Assembly (NCBI GenBank): GCA_963764315.1
Contig: CAVXSB010000009.1
Span: 62,001 to 126,000, forward strand
Length of the DNA stretch: 64,000 bases
Origin: DATLWN01 sp963764315
GTDB taxonomy: Bacteria; Pseudomonadota; Zetaproteobacteria; Mariprofundales; Mariprofundaceae
Reading direction: 5' to 3'
Below are positions 8,875 to 17,446 of the stretch, in pieces (within the stretch, counting starts at the first letter, position 1; each line of letters starts with the position of its first letter). The notes below the pieces were generated by a model that saw only the letters and a list, made by a program, of their open reading frames with translations, was not told the origin of the DNA and did not search any database. The translations under genes and the position numbers were made by a program.

Positions 8875-9974
8875 TGCGCGACCATATCGTCGCAGCGCGC
8901 CGGGTGGCGCGCCCCATACGGGTCGGGGACGTGACGGTCGGCGGCGATGCCCCGATCGCCGTGCAGTCGATGACCAATACCCCGACCACCGATATCGATG
9001 CCACCGTGGCGCAGATCCAGCGCCTGCAGGAGGCCGGGGCGGACATCGTGCGCGTGTCGGTCCCCGATCCGGAATCGGCGGCGGCCATGCCGGAGATTCT
9101 GGCGCAGAGTACGGTGCCGATCATCGCCGACATCCATTTCAGCTATAAGATGGCGCTGGCCGCCCTGGAAGCCGGCGTACACGGCCTGCGCCTGAACCCC
9201 GGCAATATCGGCGGGCGCGACCGGGTCGAGCGGGTGGTGAAGGCGGCGGCGGAACGCGGCATCTCCATTCGTATCGGCGTCAACGCCGGCTCGCTGGAGA
9301 AGGAGATCGAGGAGAAATACGGCGAGCCCTGCGCCGATGCCATGGTCGAATCGGCGCTGTCGCATGTGCGTATCCTGGAGGACCTGGATTTCCAGAACAT
9401 CAAGATCTCGCTGAAGGCCAGCAATATCCCGATGACGGTTGCGGCCTACCGCAAGCTGGCGACGCTGGTCGATTACCCACTGCATCTCGGTATCACCGAG
9501 TCCGGCAGCCGCTTCGGCGGCACCGTCAAGTCCTCCATCGGCCTCGGCCTGCTGCTGGCCGAGGGCATCGGCGATACCATCCGCGTGTCGCTGGCGGCCG
9601 AGCCGGAGGAGGAGGTGCGCGTCGGCTTCGAGATTCTGAAGGCGCTGGGCCTGCGCCATCGCGGCGTCAACCTGATCGCCTGCCCGTCCTGCGCGCGTCA
9701 GAAGTTCGACGTCATCAGTACCGTTAACCGCCTGGAGGAACGCCTGGCGCATATCCATGAGAGCATGGACGTGGCGGTCATCGGCTGCGTGGTCAACGGC
9801 CCGGGCGAGGCACGCGAAGCGGATATCGGCATCACCGGCGGTTACCCGGTGCACATGCTGTACCGGAATGGCGAGAAGACCGGGGAGAAGCTGCGTTCCG
9901 GCGATCTGGTCGACGAATTGGCGGAGGAGATCGAGCGCCGGGCCCAGGCCATACGTGATCGTTCGTCCTCATGA
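8871..9974 (+). CDS. ispG: 4-hydroxy-3-methylbut-2-en-1-yl diphosphate synthase (IspG/GcpE)
   Basis: A 367-residue enzyme of the methylerythritol phosphate route to isoprenoids. It converts methylerythritol cyclodiphosphate to HMBPP with a [4Fe-4S] cluster. The N-terminal barrel motif VQSMTNTPTTD is present, and the cluster ligands appear in LIACPSCARQ (near residue 270). The third ligand and glutamate lie in CVVNGPGEA. Length matches the short (non-plant) form. The start overlaps the lipoprotein stop (ATGA); a second ATG follows immediately. hisS begins 22 nt after its stop. Confidence 0.97.
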   Translation: MMRDHIVAARRVARPIRVGDVTVGGDAPIAVQSMTNTPTTDIDATVAQIQRLQEAGADIVRVSVPDPESAAAMPEILAQSTVPIIADIHFSYKMALAALEAGVHGLRLNPGNIGGRDRVERVVKAAAERGISIRIGVNAGSLEKEIEEKYGEPCADAMVESALSHVRILEDLDFQNIKISLKASNIPMTVAAYRKLATLVDYPLHLGITESGSRFGGTVKSSIGLGLLLAEGIGDTIRVSLAAEPEEEVRVGFEILKALGLRHRGVNLIACPSCARQKFDVISTVNRLEERLAHIHESMDVAVIGCVVNGPGEAREADIGITGGYPVHMLYRNGEKTGEKLRSGDLVDELAEEIERRAQAIRDRSSS

Positions 9975-9996
9975 TGGGCATGCAAAGGGGATCGGT

Positions 9997-11257
9997 GTGA
10001 GCAAAGGGGAGAAACTGCAGAGCATCCGCGGCATCCACGATGGATTGCCGGCGGATGTCCGCCGCTGGCGGCATGTGGAGCGGGCGGCGCGCAAGATTTT
10101 TGCCCGCCACGTGTTCGAGGAGGTGCGGCTGCCGGTGCTGGAGCCGACAGACCTGTTCGTACGCTCGATCGGAGAGGCCACGGATATCGTGTCCAAGGAG
10201 ATGTACTGCTTCGTCGACCAGGGCGGTGATACTCTTTGCCTGCGTCCGGAGGGTACGGCCGGGGCCGTGCGTGCCTACCTGCAGGCCGGCCTGACGCGTG
10301 CCGGCGCCCAGCGCTGGTTCTACATCGGGCCGATGTTCCGGCGCGAGCGTCCGCAGAAGGGGCGGCTGCGCCAGTTCCAGCAGATCGGCGTGGAGTGGCT
10401 CGGTGTCTCCGGCCCGGTCGAGGATGTGGAGATGCTGGTCATGGCCCACGATTTCCTCGTCGAGATCGGCCTCGAGAAACTCAGCATCGAGATCAACTCG
10501 CTGGGCTGTGCGGCCTGTCGCCCGGCCTACCGCGAGAAACTGGTGGCTTTTCTCTGCGGCGCGCGCCGACAGGCTGTGCGACACCTGCCGCGAGCGCATC
10601 GCTAAGAATCCGATGCGCGTGCTCGACTGCAAGGTGGAATCCTGCCAGGCGGAGCTGGCCGATGCGCCGGAGATGATCGCCCACCTGTGCGCCGATTGCG
10701 ACACCCACTTTGGCGGCGTGAAGGCGGGGCTCGATGCGCTGAAGGTGCCGTACCGCCTGAACCCGCGCATCGTGCGCGGCCTGGACTACTACAACCGCAC
10801 CGCCTTCGAGATTGTTACCGACCAGCTCGGCGCCCAGGGCACCGTGCTGGCCGGCGGCCGTTACGACGGCCTGGTCGAGGAGCTGGGAGGCCCGGCAACG
10901 CCAGCGGTCGGCTTTGCGGCCGGTCTGGAGCGGCTGGCGTTGCTGTTGCCCGAGGACCCGGCGACGAAGCCGGATGTCGCCGTCGTGGCCCTGGGCGAGG
11001 CCGTGTTGAACTGGTCGCTGGAACTGGCCGGCCAACTGCGCCGGCAGGATTTGACCGTGGTGCACTGCGGTGGTGGCGGGGCGAAGCGGCAGTTCAAGGT
11101 CGCCGACCGTGAAGCGGCGCGCTTTACCCTCGTCGTCGGCGAGGACGAGATGAAGGCGGGTACGGTGACGCTGAAGCGCATGGCCACGGGCGAGCAGTGG
11201 ACGGTGCCTCTGGCCGAGGCCACCGGGATGCTTGCGCGTCGGGAGGAGATGGCATGA
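9997..11257 (+). pseudogene. hisS: Histidyl-tRNA synthetase gene with one apparent frameshift
   Basis: A GTG start at 9997 follows AAGGGG by 6 nt. The frame gives a normal class II HisRS N-terminus (IRGIHDGLPADVRRW; LRPEGTAGAVRAY; FRRERPQKGRLRQF) up to about 10557. After this the frame reads garbage and stops at 10605. From about 10558 the +1 frame continues with HisRS sequence (RADRLCDTCRERI; VRGLDYYNRTAFE; LAGGRYDGL) to the normal end at 11257. One extra base in the GC run GCGGCGCGCGCC (10556-10567) explains it. The gene is essential, so a sequencing or assembly error is likely; a true mutation with a second copy elsewhere is the alternative. Confidence 0.93.
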
Positions 11258-11913
11258 CGGTTCGCAGGCTGATCGAGAACAACCGCCTATGGGCGGCGCG
11301 CTTGAAGCAGGGCGATCCGGATTACTTCCGGCGCCGCGCCGAGGGGCAAAGCCCGAGCTACCTGTGGATCGGCTGCTCGGACAGCCGGGTGCCGGCCAAC
11401 GAGGTCATGGGCGTCGAACCGGGCGAGGTATTCGTGCACCGCAATGTCGGCAATGTCGTCGTGCATACGGATTTCAACTGCCTGTCCGTGCTGGAGTTCG
11501 GCATCGAACAACTGAATATCGATGAGGTCATCGTCTGCGGCCATTACGGCTGCGGCGCCGTCAATGCAGCCTTGCAGAACCATGAGTTCGGCCTGATCGA
11601 CAACTGGCTGCGCCATATCAAGGATCTGTACACCACGCATCATCAGGAGCTGGACCCGATCGCCGACCATCAGCGGCGCATCGATCGCCTGTGCGAGTTG
11701 AACGTGGCCCAGCAGGTGATCAGCGTCTGTCAGACGACGATCGTGCAGAACGCCTGGCGACGGGGGCGGCAGCTGACGGTGCACGGCCTGATCTATAATA
11801 TCGAAGACGGGCATCTGCTGGACATGGGCATCCGCATCGATGGGCCCGAGCAGATCGCGCCGATCTACCGCATGATGGCACCCGATAGCACCGAGGGTAT
11901 CCGGACCGTCTAA
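11254..11913 (+). CDS. can: Beta-class carbonic anhydrase
   Basis: A 219-residue zinc enzyme (E. coli Can is 220) that interconverts CO2 and bicarbonate in the cytoplasm. Zinc ligands and the catalytic dyad are complete: C41, D43 and R45 in CSDSR, then H97 and C100 in HYGCG. The ATG at 11254 follows GGAGGAG and overlaps the hisS stop (ATGA). It lies immediately upstream of a four-gene membrane/PII/CBS cassette with only 22 nt between its stop and a strong ribosome site. A role in supplying or using bicarbonate with that cassette is inferred. Confidence 0.95.
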   Translation: MTVRRLIENNRLWAARLKQGDPDYFRRRAEGQSPSYLWIGCSDSRVPANEVMGVEPGEVFVHRNVGNVVVHTDFNCLSVLEFGIEQLNIDEVIVCGHYGCGAVNAALQNHEFGLIDNWLRHIKDLYTTHHQELDPIADHQRRIDRLCELNVAQQVISVCQTTIVQNAWRRGRQLTVHGLIYNIEDGHLLDMGIRIDGPEQIAPIYRMMAPDSTEGIRTV

Positions 11914-11935
11914 GCCGCCGGTTATCGGAGGAGGG

Positions 11936-11980
11936 ATGATGTTGCGCTGTCCATTCAGGTGCCCGTGCCGAAGGGTCTGA
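11936..11980 (+). CDS. Putative 14-residue cysteine-rich leader peptide coupled to DUF1538 gene
   Basis: A near-ideal Shine-Dalgarno (GGAGGAGGG, 11927-11935) directly abuts ATG ATG at 11936. This frame encodes MMLRCPFRCPCRRV, with three cysteines and three prolines, and stops with TGA at 11978-11980. The stop overlaps the ATG at 11980 of the DUF1538 protein (TGATG). Either it is a leader that couples translation, or the start region has a one-base deletion that would join this start to the DUF1538 frame. The adjoining SD, with no spacer, is awkward for the first ATG and slightly better for the second. Confidence 0.4.
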   Translation: MMLRCPFRCPCRRV

Positions 11981-12702
11981 TGCGGGCGCTGGTGCCGCTG
12001 GCCGCAGCGGCGCGCGACCTGGCGCCGGTCGTCGTCGTCATCCTCGTCTTTCAGCTCTTGATCCTGCACCAACCGATCCCGGATCTCGGCGGCATGGTGC
12101 TCGGTCTGGTCTCCGTACTGCTGGGGCTGGCGCTGTTCGTGCGCGGCCTGGAGTTGGCGCTATTCCCGGTCGGCGAGGCGCTGGCCTTTTCGTTTGCCGA
12201 GCGCGGCAACCTGGCCTTGCTGCTGATCTTCTCCTTCCTGCTCGGCTTCGGCGTCACCGTGGCCGAGCCGGCCCTGACCGCCATCGCCGCCAAGGCGGCG
12301 ACCGTGGCCGCCAGCGGCCATGTCATCGCCCATACGGATGCGGCGATCCATGCCTATGCCAAGGGTCTGCGCCTGACGGTGGCGGCGGCGGTGGGCCTGG
12401 CGGTGGTGCTCGGGGTCATGCGCATCATCCTGGGTTGGCCGCTGCACTGGTGCATGGTTGCCGGCTATACGGCGGTGGTGGTGATGACCTGGTTTGCGCC
12501 TCCGGCCATCATCGGCATCGCCTTTGATTCCGGTGGCGTCACCACCTCGACGGTGACAGTGCCGCTGCTGGCCTCGCTCGGCGTCGGCCTGGCCATGGCC
12601 ATCCGCGAGCGTAATCCCTTGCTCGACGGCTTCGGGCTGATCGCCTTTGCGTCCCTGCTGCCCATCCCCTTCGTCATGCTCTACGGCATGCTGGCCGGGT
12701 GA
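11980..12702 (+). CDS. DUF1538 integral membrane protein, first copy
   Basis: About 240 residues with six to seven membrane helices. The family signatures VAEPAL (after the third helix) and FDSGGVTTSTVTVPLLASLG are clear. ATG 11980 has AAGGG 4 nt upstream and aligns with the start region of the second copy. An in-frame GTG at 11959 would add 7 residues without a ribosome site. DUF1538 proteins are polytopic membrane proteins of unproven function. The Ser/Gly/Thr-rich signature in a membrane setting suggests a transport path, by inference. The next gene is a paralogue whose GTG overlaps this stop (GTGA), so a heterodimer is likely. Confidence 0.85.
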   Translation: MRALVPLAAAARDLAPVVVVILVFQLLILHQPIPDLGGMVLGLVSVLLGLALFVRGLELALFPVGEALAFSFAERGNLALLLIFSFLLGFGVTVAEPALTAIAAKAATVAASGHVIAHTDAAIHAYAKGLRLTVAAAVGLAVVLGVMRIILGWPLHWCMVAGYTAVVVMTWFAPPAIIGIAFDSGGVTTSTVTVPLLASLGVGLAMAIRERNPLLDGFGLIAFASLLPIPFVMLYGMLAG

Positions 12703-13493
12703 CGGCGATGGCGCACCTGATGTCCCTGCTGCAAGCCACGCTGCTCGATGTGGCGCCGATCATCGGTATCCTGTTCGGCTTCCAGTTACTGGTGCTGAGA
12801 AGGCCCATTCCCCACGCCTGGCGGGTGTTGCGCGGGCTCGTCTATGTCATCGTGGGCTTGGTGCTGTTCCTGGTCGGGCTGGAGCAGGCGGTGTTCCCGC
12901 TCGGCCACCTGATGGCCGAGCAATTGACGGATCCGGGCTTCCTGTTTGGCACGCCGGCGCATATGCCGGCCGTCGTGCGCTGGCAGGATTACGGCTGGGT
13001 CTACGCCTTCGGTTTCTGCATCGGGCTTTCGACGACGCTGGCCGAGCCGGCGCTGATCGCCGTGGGCATGAAGGCCGAGGCGGTATCCGGCGGCGCCATC
13101 TCCGCCTGGGGACTCAGGATCTCGGTGGCCATCGGTGTCGCCATCGGCGTGGCCATCGGCTGTTTCCGTATCGTCACCGGCACCGATCTGTGGATCTACA
13201 TCATTGCCGCCTATGCGGTGGTGATCCTGCAGAGCCTGTTCGCCCCGCGCATCATCGTGCCCCTGGCCTACGATTCCGGTGGGGTGACGACATCGACGGT
13301 GACGGTGCCGCTGCTGGCCGCACTCGGTCTGGGGCTGGCCACCACGATCCCCGGGCGTAGCCCGCTGATCGATGGTTTCGGTCTGATCGCCTTTGCCAGC
13401 GTCTTTCCGATCATGAGCGTGATGGCCTACGCCCAGTTGAACGAATGGTGGACACGCAGAAAATCTATCCAGGAGGATGAACATGCGCTTTAA
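12699..13493 (+). CDS. DUF1538 integral membrane protein, second copy
   Basis: A 264-residue paralogue of the preceding gene with the same helix pattern and both signatures: LAEPALIAVGMKA and YDSGGVTTSTVTVPLLAALG. A GTG at 12699 overlaps the upstream stop; an ATG at 12708 is the alternative start. It ends with a basic cytosolic tail (WWTRRKS) that overlaps the PII-like gene by 11 nt. Paired DUF1538 genes next to PII-like genes suggest a channel or carrier controlled by the PII-like protein. The substrate is unknown; bicarbonate is proposed because of the carbonic anhydrase upstream. Confidence 0.86.
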   Translation: MTAMAHLMSLLQATLLDVAPIIGILFGFQLLVLRRPIPHAWRVLRGLVYVIVGLVLFLVGLEQAVFPLGHLMAEQLTDPGFLFGTPAHMPAVVRWQDYGWVYAFGFCIGLSTTLAEPALIAVGMKAEAVSGGAISAWGLRISVAIGVAIGVAIGCFRIVTGTDLWIYIIAAYAVVILQSLFAPRIIVPLAYDSGGVTTSTVTVPLLAALGLGLATTIPGRSPLIDGFGLIAFASVFPIMSVMAYAQLNEWWTRRKSIQEDEHAL

Positions 13494-13833
13494 ACTGGTG
13501 ATCGCGATGGTGGATGAGAAGAAGACAGAGTTGATCATGGCCGCCGCCCGCGAGGCGGGGGCGACCGGGGCGACGGTGATCGGTTCGGCTAGAGGCGAGG
13601 GACTGACGCCGCAGAAGACCTTTCTGGGGCTGACGCTGGACACGCACCGCGAGATGCTGATGTTCCTGGTCGAGGAGCATCTGAGCCGCAAGGTGTTGGA
13701 GAAGATCGCCGAGGCCGGGGAGTTCGATTCCCAGGAGGATCGCGGCGTCGCCTTCCAGATGGATGTCGAGGATGTGGTCGGCCTGAACAAGCAGATCCAG
13801 ACGCTGATGACCGAGGTGGAGGAGGAGTTATGA
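13483..13833 (+). CDS. PII-like (GlnB-superfamily) regulatory protein
   Basis: A 116-residue protein from ATG 13483, 6 nt after a perfect AGGAGG; an ATG at 13477 abuts the SD and is unlikely. It has the ferredoxin-like PII pattern: FKLVIAMVDEKKTELIMAAAREAGATGATVIGS fold order with a GARG-type nucleotide-loop start (SARGEG). The canonical T-loop with uridylylated Tyr51 is absent, so it is a non-classical PII-like protein. These bind adenine nucleotides and usually regulate a membrane transporter encoded next to them (as SbtB does for SbtA). It overlaps both neighbours, as expected for a subunit or regulator of the DUF1538 pair. Confidence 0.85.
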   Translation: MRFKLVIAMVDEKKTELIMAAAREAGATGATVIGSARGEGLTPQKTFLGLTLDTHREMLMFLVEEHLSRKVLEKIAEAGEFDSQEDRGVAFQMDVEDVVGLNKQIQTLMTEVEEEL

Positions 13834-14246
13834 GCACGATGTCGGAGAAGGAGACCATGACCGTCAGGGACGTCATGAAGACGGGCTACGACCTCGTCGA
13901 GGGTACGGCGACGGTCAGCGAGGCACTACAGCTGATGAAGCATGTCGAGACCAAGTGCCTGATCGTCAAGAAACGGCACGATGGGGACGAGTACGGCATC
14001 GTCGTCATCGCCGACATCGCCCGTCAGGTGTTGTCGCAGAACCGCTCGCCCGAACGGGTCAGCATCTACGAGGTGATGACCAAGCCGGCCGTCACCGTGC
14101 ATCCGGACATGGATATCCGCTACGCCAGCCGCCTGTTCGGGCAACTGGGGCTGTCGCGCGCACCCGTCGTGGATCGCGACGGCAACATTATCGGTATCGT
14201 CAGCTACACGGACATGGTGCTCAAGGGCCTGATGCATCTGGGCTGA
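13830..14246 (+). CDS. CBS-pair domain protein
   Basis: A 138-residue protein made of two CBS motifs (about residues 10-70 and 75-138). Each has the typical VxDVM / IYEVM start and the repeats end in VIADIARQVL and GIVSYTDMVLKGL. CBS pairs bind AMP, ATP or S-adenosylmethionine and report energy state to a partner. The ATG overlaps the PII-like stop (ATGA). As last gene of the cassette it probably works with the PII-like protein on the DUF1538 pair. No catalytic domain is attached. Confidence 0.9.
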   Translation: MSTMSEKETMTVRDVMKTGYDLVEGTATVSEALQLMKHVETKCLIVKKRHDGDEYGIVVIADIARQVLSQNRSPERVSIYEVMTKPAVTVHPDMDIRYASRLFGQLGLSRAPVVDRDGNIIGIVSYTDMVLKGLMHLG

Positions 14247-14260
14247 ATCCATGCTCGGGC

Positions 14261-14290
14261 ATGACACCGCTTGCGTGCTGGTGTTAGCTT
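14261..14290 (+). promoter_or_regulatory. Sigma-70-like promoter, probably leaderless pheA transcript
   Basis: ATGACA, 18 nt, TAGCTT; the ATG of pheA lies 9 nt after the -10 hexamer and no Shine-Dalgarno is present. The -35 is 5/6 to consensus, the -10 weaker. Confidence 0.4.
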
Positions 14291-14299
14291 GCGCCGCCT

Positions 14300-15457
14300 A
14301 TGGCAGGGGATAAGGCACAGCAAGATCTGCAGGCGCTGCGGGTGGCCATCGATGCGATCGATGACGAGGTCCTGGCGCTGATCCACCGGCGTGCGCAGCT
14401 GGCCGCCGAGGTGGGGGTGCACAAGCATGCGAAGGGCGGCGCGCCGTTCTATGTACCGAGCCGCGAGGCGCAGGTCATCCGCAGGCTTCTGGCCCGCAAC
14501 GCCGAGGCGGCTGCAATATCCCACGAAACCAAGATTCCCGACGAGGCCGTGCACGGCATCTTCCGGGAGATCATCGGCGCCTGCCTGGCGCTGGAACATC
14601 CGCTGACCATCGCTTACTTGGGGCCGGAGGGCACCTTCAGCCATACGGCGGCGACCCGCCAGTTCGGCACCACCGCGGCCTACCTGCCCTGCGCCTCGCT
14701 GGAGCGGGTGTTCGACGAGGTGGAGGCGGGACGGGCCAGCTACGGCGTGGTGCCGGTGGAGAACGCCTTCGAGGGGGCGGTGACGCCGACTCTGGATCTG
14801 TTCGCCGATATGGAGCGCGAGGTCTATATCTGCGCCGAGGTGCAGCTGTCCATCCACCATCATCTGTTCACCTATGCCGAGGACACCAAAGACATCGATC
14901 TGGTGATCTCGCATCCGCAGCCGCTGGCGCAGTGTCGGGCGTGGCTGGCCGCGCATCTGCCCGAGGCCAGGCTGATGGAGGCCGCCTCCACCATCCGCGC
15001 CGCCGAGATCGTCGACGAGGCGAAGCGCGATGAGACGGCTGCGCTGGACTGGCGCCGCTGCGCCGTCATCGGCCCCTATGCCATCGTCGACCACTCCCAG
15101 CTGCCGCTGGTTCAACGCAATATCGAGGACTACCACGACAATACCACCCGCTTCTTCGTCATCGGCCAGCACGATTCGCCGGCTTCGGGAGAGGACAAGA
15201 CCTCGCTGGTCATGTCGCTCCAGGATGAGCCGGGTGCCCTGCATAATCTGATCGCGCCCTTCGCCAACCGCGGTATCGGCCTGACCCGCATCGAGTCGCG
15301 TCCCTCCAAGCGCAAGCTCTGGGAGTACGTATTCTTCGCCGATGTGCAGGGGCACCGCGACGACGCCGTGGTGAAGGCGGCGATTGCCGAGATCGAGGCC
15401 AAGCCGGGCAGCTTCATCAAGATCCTGGGCTCGTATCCCGTTTCCCGGAAACTCTGA
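14300..15457 (+). CDS. pheA: Bifunctional chorismate mutase / prephenate dehydratase (P-protein)
   Basis: A 385-residue enzyme converting chorismate to prephenate and then phenylpyruvate. The AroQ chorismate mutase domain spans residues 8-95 (LRVAIDAIDDEVLALIHRR). The dehydratase starts near 108 (YLGPEGTFSHTAA) and includes the NTTRFFVIG motif. A C-terminal ACT domain (LQDEPGALHNLIAPF; ESRPSKRKLWEY) binds phenylalanine for feedback inhibition; the ESRP motif is intact. The gene heads the aromatic amino-acid operon and is followed 1 nt later by hisC. Confidence 0.97.
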   Translation: MAGDKAQQDLQALRVAIDAIDDEVLALIHRRAQLAAEVGVHKHAKGGAPFYVPSREAQVIRRLLARNAEAAAISHETKIPDEAVHGIFREIIGACLALEHPLTIAYLGPEGTFSHTAATRQFGTTAAYLPCASLERVFDEVEAGRASYGVVPVENAFEGAVTPTLDLFADMEREVYICAEVQLSIHHHLFTYAEDTKDIDLVISHPQPLAQCRAWLAAHLPEARLMEAASTIRAAEIVDEAKRDETAALDWRRCAVIGPYAIVDHSQLPLVQRNIEDYHDNTTRFFVIGQHDSPASGEDKTSLVMSLQDEPGALHNLIAPFANRGIGLTRIESRPSKRKLWEYVFFADVQGHRDDAVVKAAIAEIEAKPGSFIKILGSYPVSRKL

Positions 15458-15458
15458 G

Positions 15459-16565
15459 ATGACGATCGACTGGATGGCACGCGCCGTCAGCCAGGCCGCC
15501 GGCCTGTATCCCTATATCCCGGGCAAGCCCATCGAGCAGCTCTTGCGCGAGAAGGGATTGGCCAGCGCCGTCAAGCTCGCCTCCAACGAGAACCCCTACG
15601 GCCCCTCGCCGAAGGCGATCGAGGCGATCCGCCAGGCCGCCGCCGGGGTGCACCTGTATCCGGACGGCGACTGCACGGCGCTGAAATCGGCGCTGGCTGC
15701 ACACCACGGCGTCGAGACCGGGCGCATCCTGCTCGGTAACGGCTCCAACGAGGTGCTGAGTATGGTGATCCGCGCCTTTGCCGGGCCGGGAGATGAGGTG
15801 ATCTACAGCCGCCGCGGCTTCATCGTCTATGCGCTGGCTACGCAGGCGGTGGGGGCGACCGGGGTGGCCGTGGCCGAGGCCGACGGCCTGACTCACGATC
15901 TCGACGCCATGGTGGCGGCGGTCACGGCCCGTACCAAGGTGGTCTGTCTCGCTAATCCGAACAACCCGACCGGCACCCTGCACGGCAACGACGCGATCCA
16001 GGACTTCCTGGACCGGCTGCCGCGCGACGTCGTGGTCATCCTAGACGAGGCCTATTACGAGTTCGTCGCCGGCGAACTCGGTGACAGCGTTGCCCGCCTC
16101 GCCCATCCGGGGCTCGTCGTCAGCCGCACCTTCTCCAAGGCCTATGGGCTTGCGGGCCTGCGCATCGGCTATGCGGTGGCCGATGCCGGGTTGGTGGCGG
16201 TGGTCAACCGCTTCCGTGAGCCGTTCAATGTCAACCTGCCGGCGCAGGCGGCGGTGACGGCGGCGCTGGCCGACCGTGAGTGGGTGATGGACAAGGTAGC
16301 GGCGGTCAACGCCGAGAGGCGACGCCTGGAGGCCTTCCTCGCCGCACGGGGCCTGTTGGGCGGCGTTTCGCACGGCAATTTCGTGCTGCTCAGGCATGCG
16401 GAGGCGAAGCGCATCTGGGCGGCGCTGGAGGACCATGGGGTGATCACCCGCCCGCTCGCCCCGTACGGCATGCCCGACTTCCTGCGTATCTCGGTCGGCA
16501 CCCCGGCGGAGAACGACCGGTTCTGTACGGCGCTTGCCGACGTGCTGGCGGCGGTGCCGGCATGA
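15459..16565 (+). CDS. hisC: HisC-family aminotransferase (likely aromatic/histidinol-phosphate)
   Basis: A 368-residue PLP enzyme starting at ATG 15459, one base after the pheA stop. The substrate-pocket motif KLASNENPYGPS, LANPNNPTG and the PLP-lysine region SRTFSKAYGLAGLRIGY are all present. By family it is histidinol-phosphate aminotransferase. Placement between pheA and tyrA suggests it also transaminates phenylpyruvate and hydroxyphenylpyruvate, as known for HisC proteins in such clusters. The stop overlaps tyrA (ATGA). Confidence 0.93.
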   Translation: MTIDWMARAVSQAAGLYPYIPGKPIEQLLREKGLASAVKLASNENPYGPSPKAIEAIRQAAAGVHLYPDGDCTALKSALAAHHGVETGRILLGNGSNEVLSMVIRAFAGPGDEVIYSRRGFIVYALATQAVGATGVAVAEADGLTHDLDAMVAAVTARTKVVCLANPNNPTGTLHGNDAIQDFLDRLPRDVVVILDEAYYEFVAGELGDSVARLAHPGLVVSRTFSKAYGLAGLRIGYAVADAGLVAVVNRFREPFNVNLPAQAAVTAALADREWVMDKVAAVNAERRRLEAFLAARGLLGGVSHGNFVLLRHAEAKRIWAALEDHGVITRPLAPYGMPDFLRISVGTPAENDRFCTALADVLAAVPA

Positions 16566-17446
16566 GCCGCCCTGTCGATAAGCTCGTCGTCATCGGCGTC
16601 GGTCTGATCGGCGGCTCGCTGGCGCTGGCGCTGCGCCGGGCGGGGCTCGTGCGCCATGTGACCGGCGTCGGCCGCAGTCGCGAGAATCTGGAGACGGCGC
16701 AAAGCCTCGGCATCGTCGACGACTGGACGCTGGATGCGGCGGCGGCGGTGGGCGACGCCGATGTGGTGCTGCTGGCCGTGCCGATGGGCGCCTACGAGGC
16801 GGTGCTCGCCGATATCGATGGGGCACTGCCGCCCCATGCCGTCGTCACCGATGCCGGCAGCACGAAACAAACTGCATGGCAGGCGGCCAGAAAATGTCTG
16901 TCCGATCCGTCGCGCTTCGTGCCGGCGCATCCCCTGGCTGGTACCGAGCGTTCGGGGGCCGAGGCCGCCTTTGCCGAGCTGTTCGACGGACGGTTGTGCA
17001 TCCTCACCCCGGATGCTACGACCGATGGACATGCGGTGGCGCGGGTGGAGGCACTGTGGCAGGCCGCCGGCGCCACGGTGCTGCACATGCCGGCCGCCCG
17101 GCACGACGAGTTGCTGGCCGCGGTCAGCCACCTGCCGCACCTGGCGGCCTTCGCGCTGGTCAATGCCGTGCGCCGATCGGCAGGGAAGGGGGAAGACCCG
17201 TTCCGCTTCGCCGCCGGCGGCTTCCGCGATTTCACCCGCATCGCCTCGTCCTCGCCCCAGATGTGGCGCGACATCGCCCTGGCCAACCGGACGGCACTGC
17301 TCGCCAAACTCGATGCGCTGCAGGCGGAGCTCGGCGAGATGCGCCGCATGCTCGAGGCTGCGGACGGCGAAGGCCTGCTGGATGCCTTCTCCGAGGCCAA
17401 GTCGGCGCGCGATGCCTGGCTCGCACAACATGGAGGTGGTCTGTGA
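16562..17446 (+). CDS. tyrA: Prephenate dehydrogenase
   Basis: A 294-residue NAD(P)-dependent enzyme converting prephenate to 4-hydroxyphenylpyruvate (or arogenate to tyrosine). The Rossmann motif VIGVGLIGGSLA is at residues 9-20. Substrate-region residues appear in HPLAGTERSG and in SHLPHLAAFALVN. It is the short mono-functional form with no chorismate mutase or ACT domain. Start and stop overlap hisC and aroA by 4 nt each. Confidence 0.95.
   Translation: MSRPVDKLVVIGVGLIGGSLALALRRAGLVRHVTGVGRSRENLETAQSLGIVDDWTLDAAAAVGDADVVLLAVPMGAYEAVLADIDGALPPHAVVTDAGSTKQTAWQAARKCLSDPSRFVPAHPLAGTERSGAEAAFAELFDGRLCILTPDATTDGHAVARVEALWQAAGATVLHMPAARHDELLAAVSHLPHLAAFALVNAVRRSAGKGEDPFRFAAGGFRDFTRIASSSPQMWRDIALANRTALLAKLDALQAELGEMRRMLEAADGEGLLDAFSEAKSARDAWLAQHGGGL

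Noticed and set aside
12786..13790. Minus-strand 334-codon open frame
   Set aside because: It is antisense to the DUF1538 and PII-like genes and its product is a His/Gln/Arg-rich shadow.
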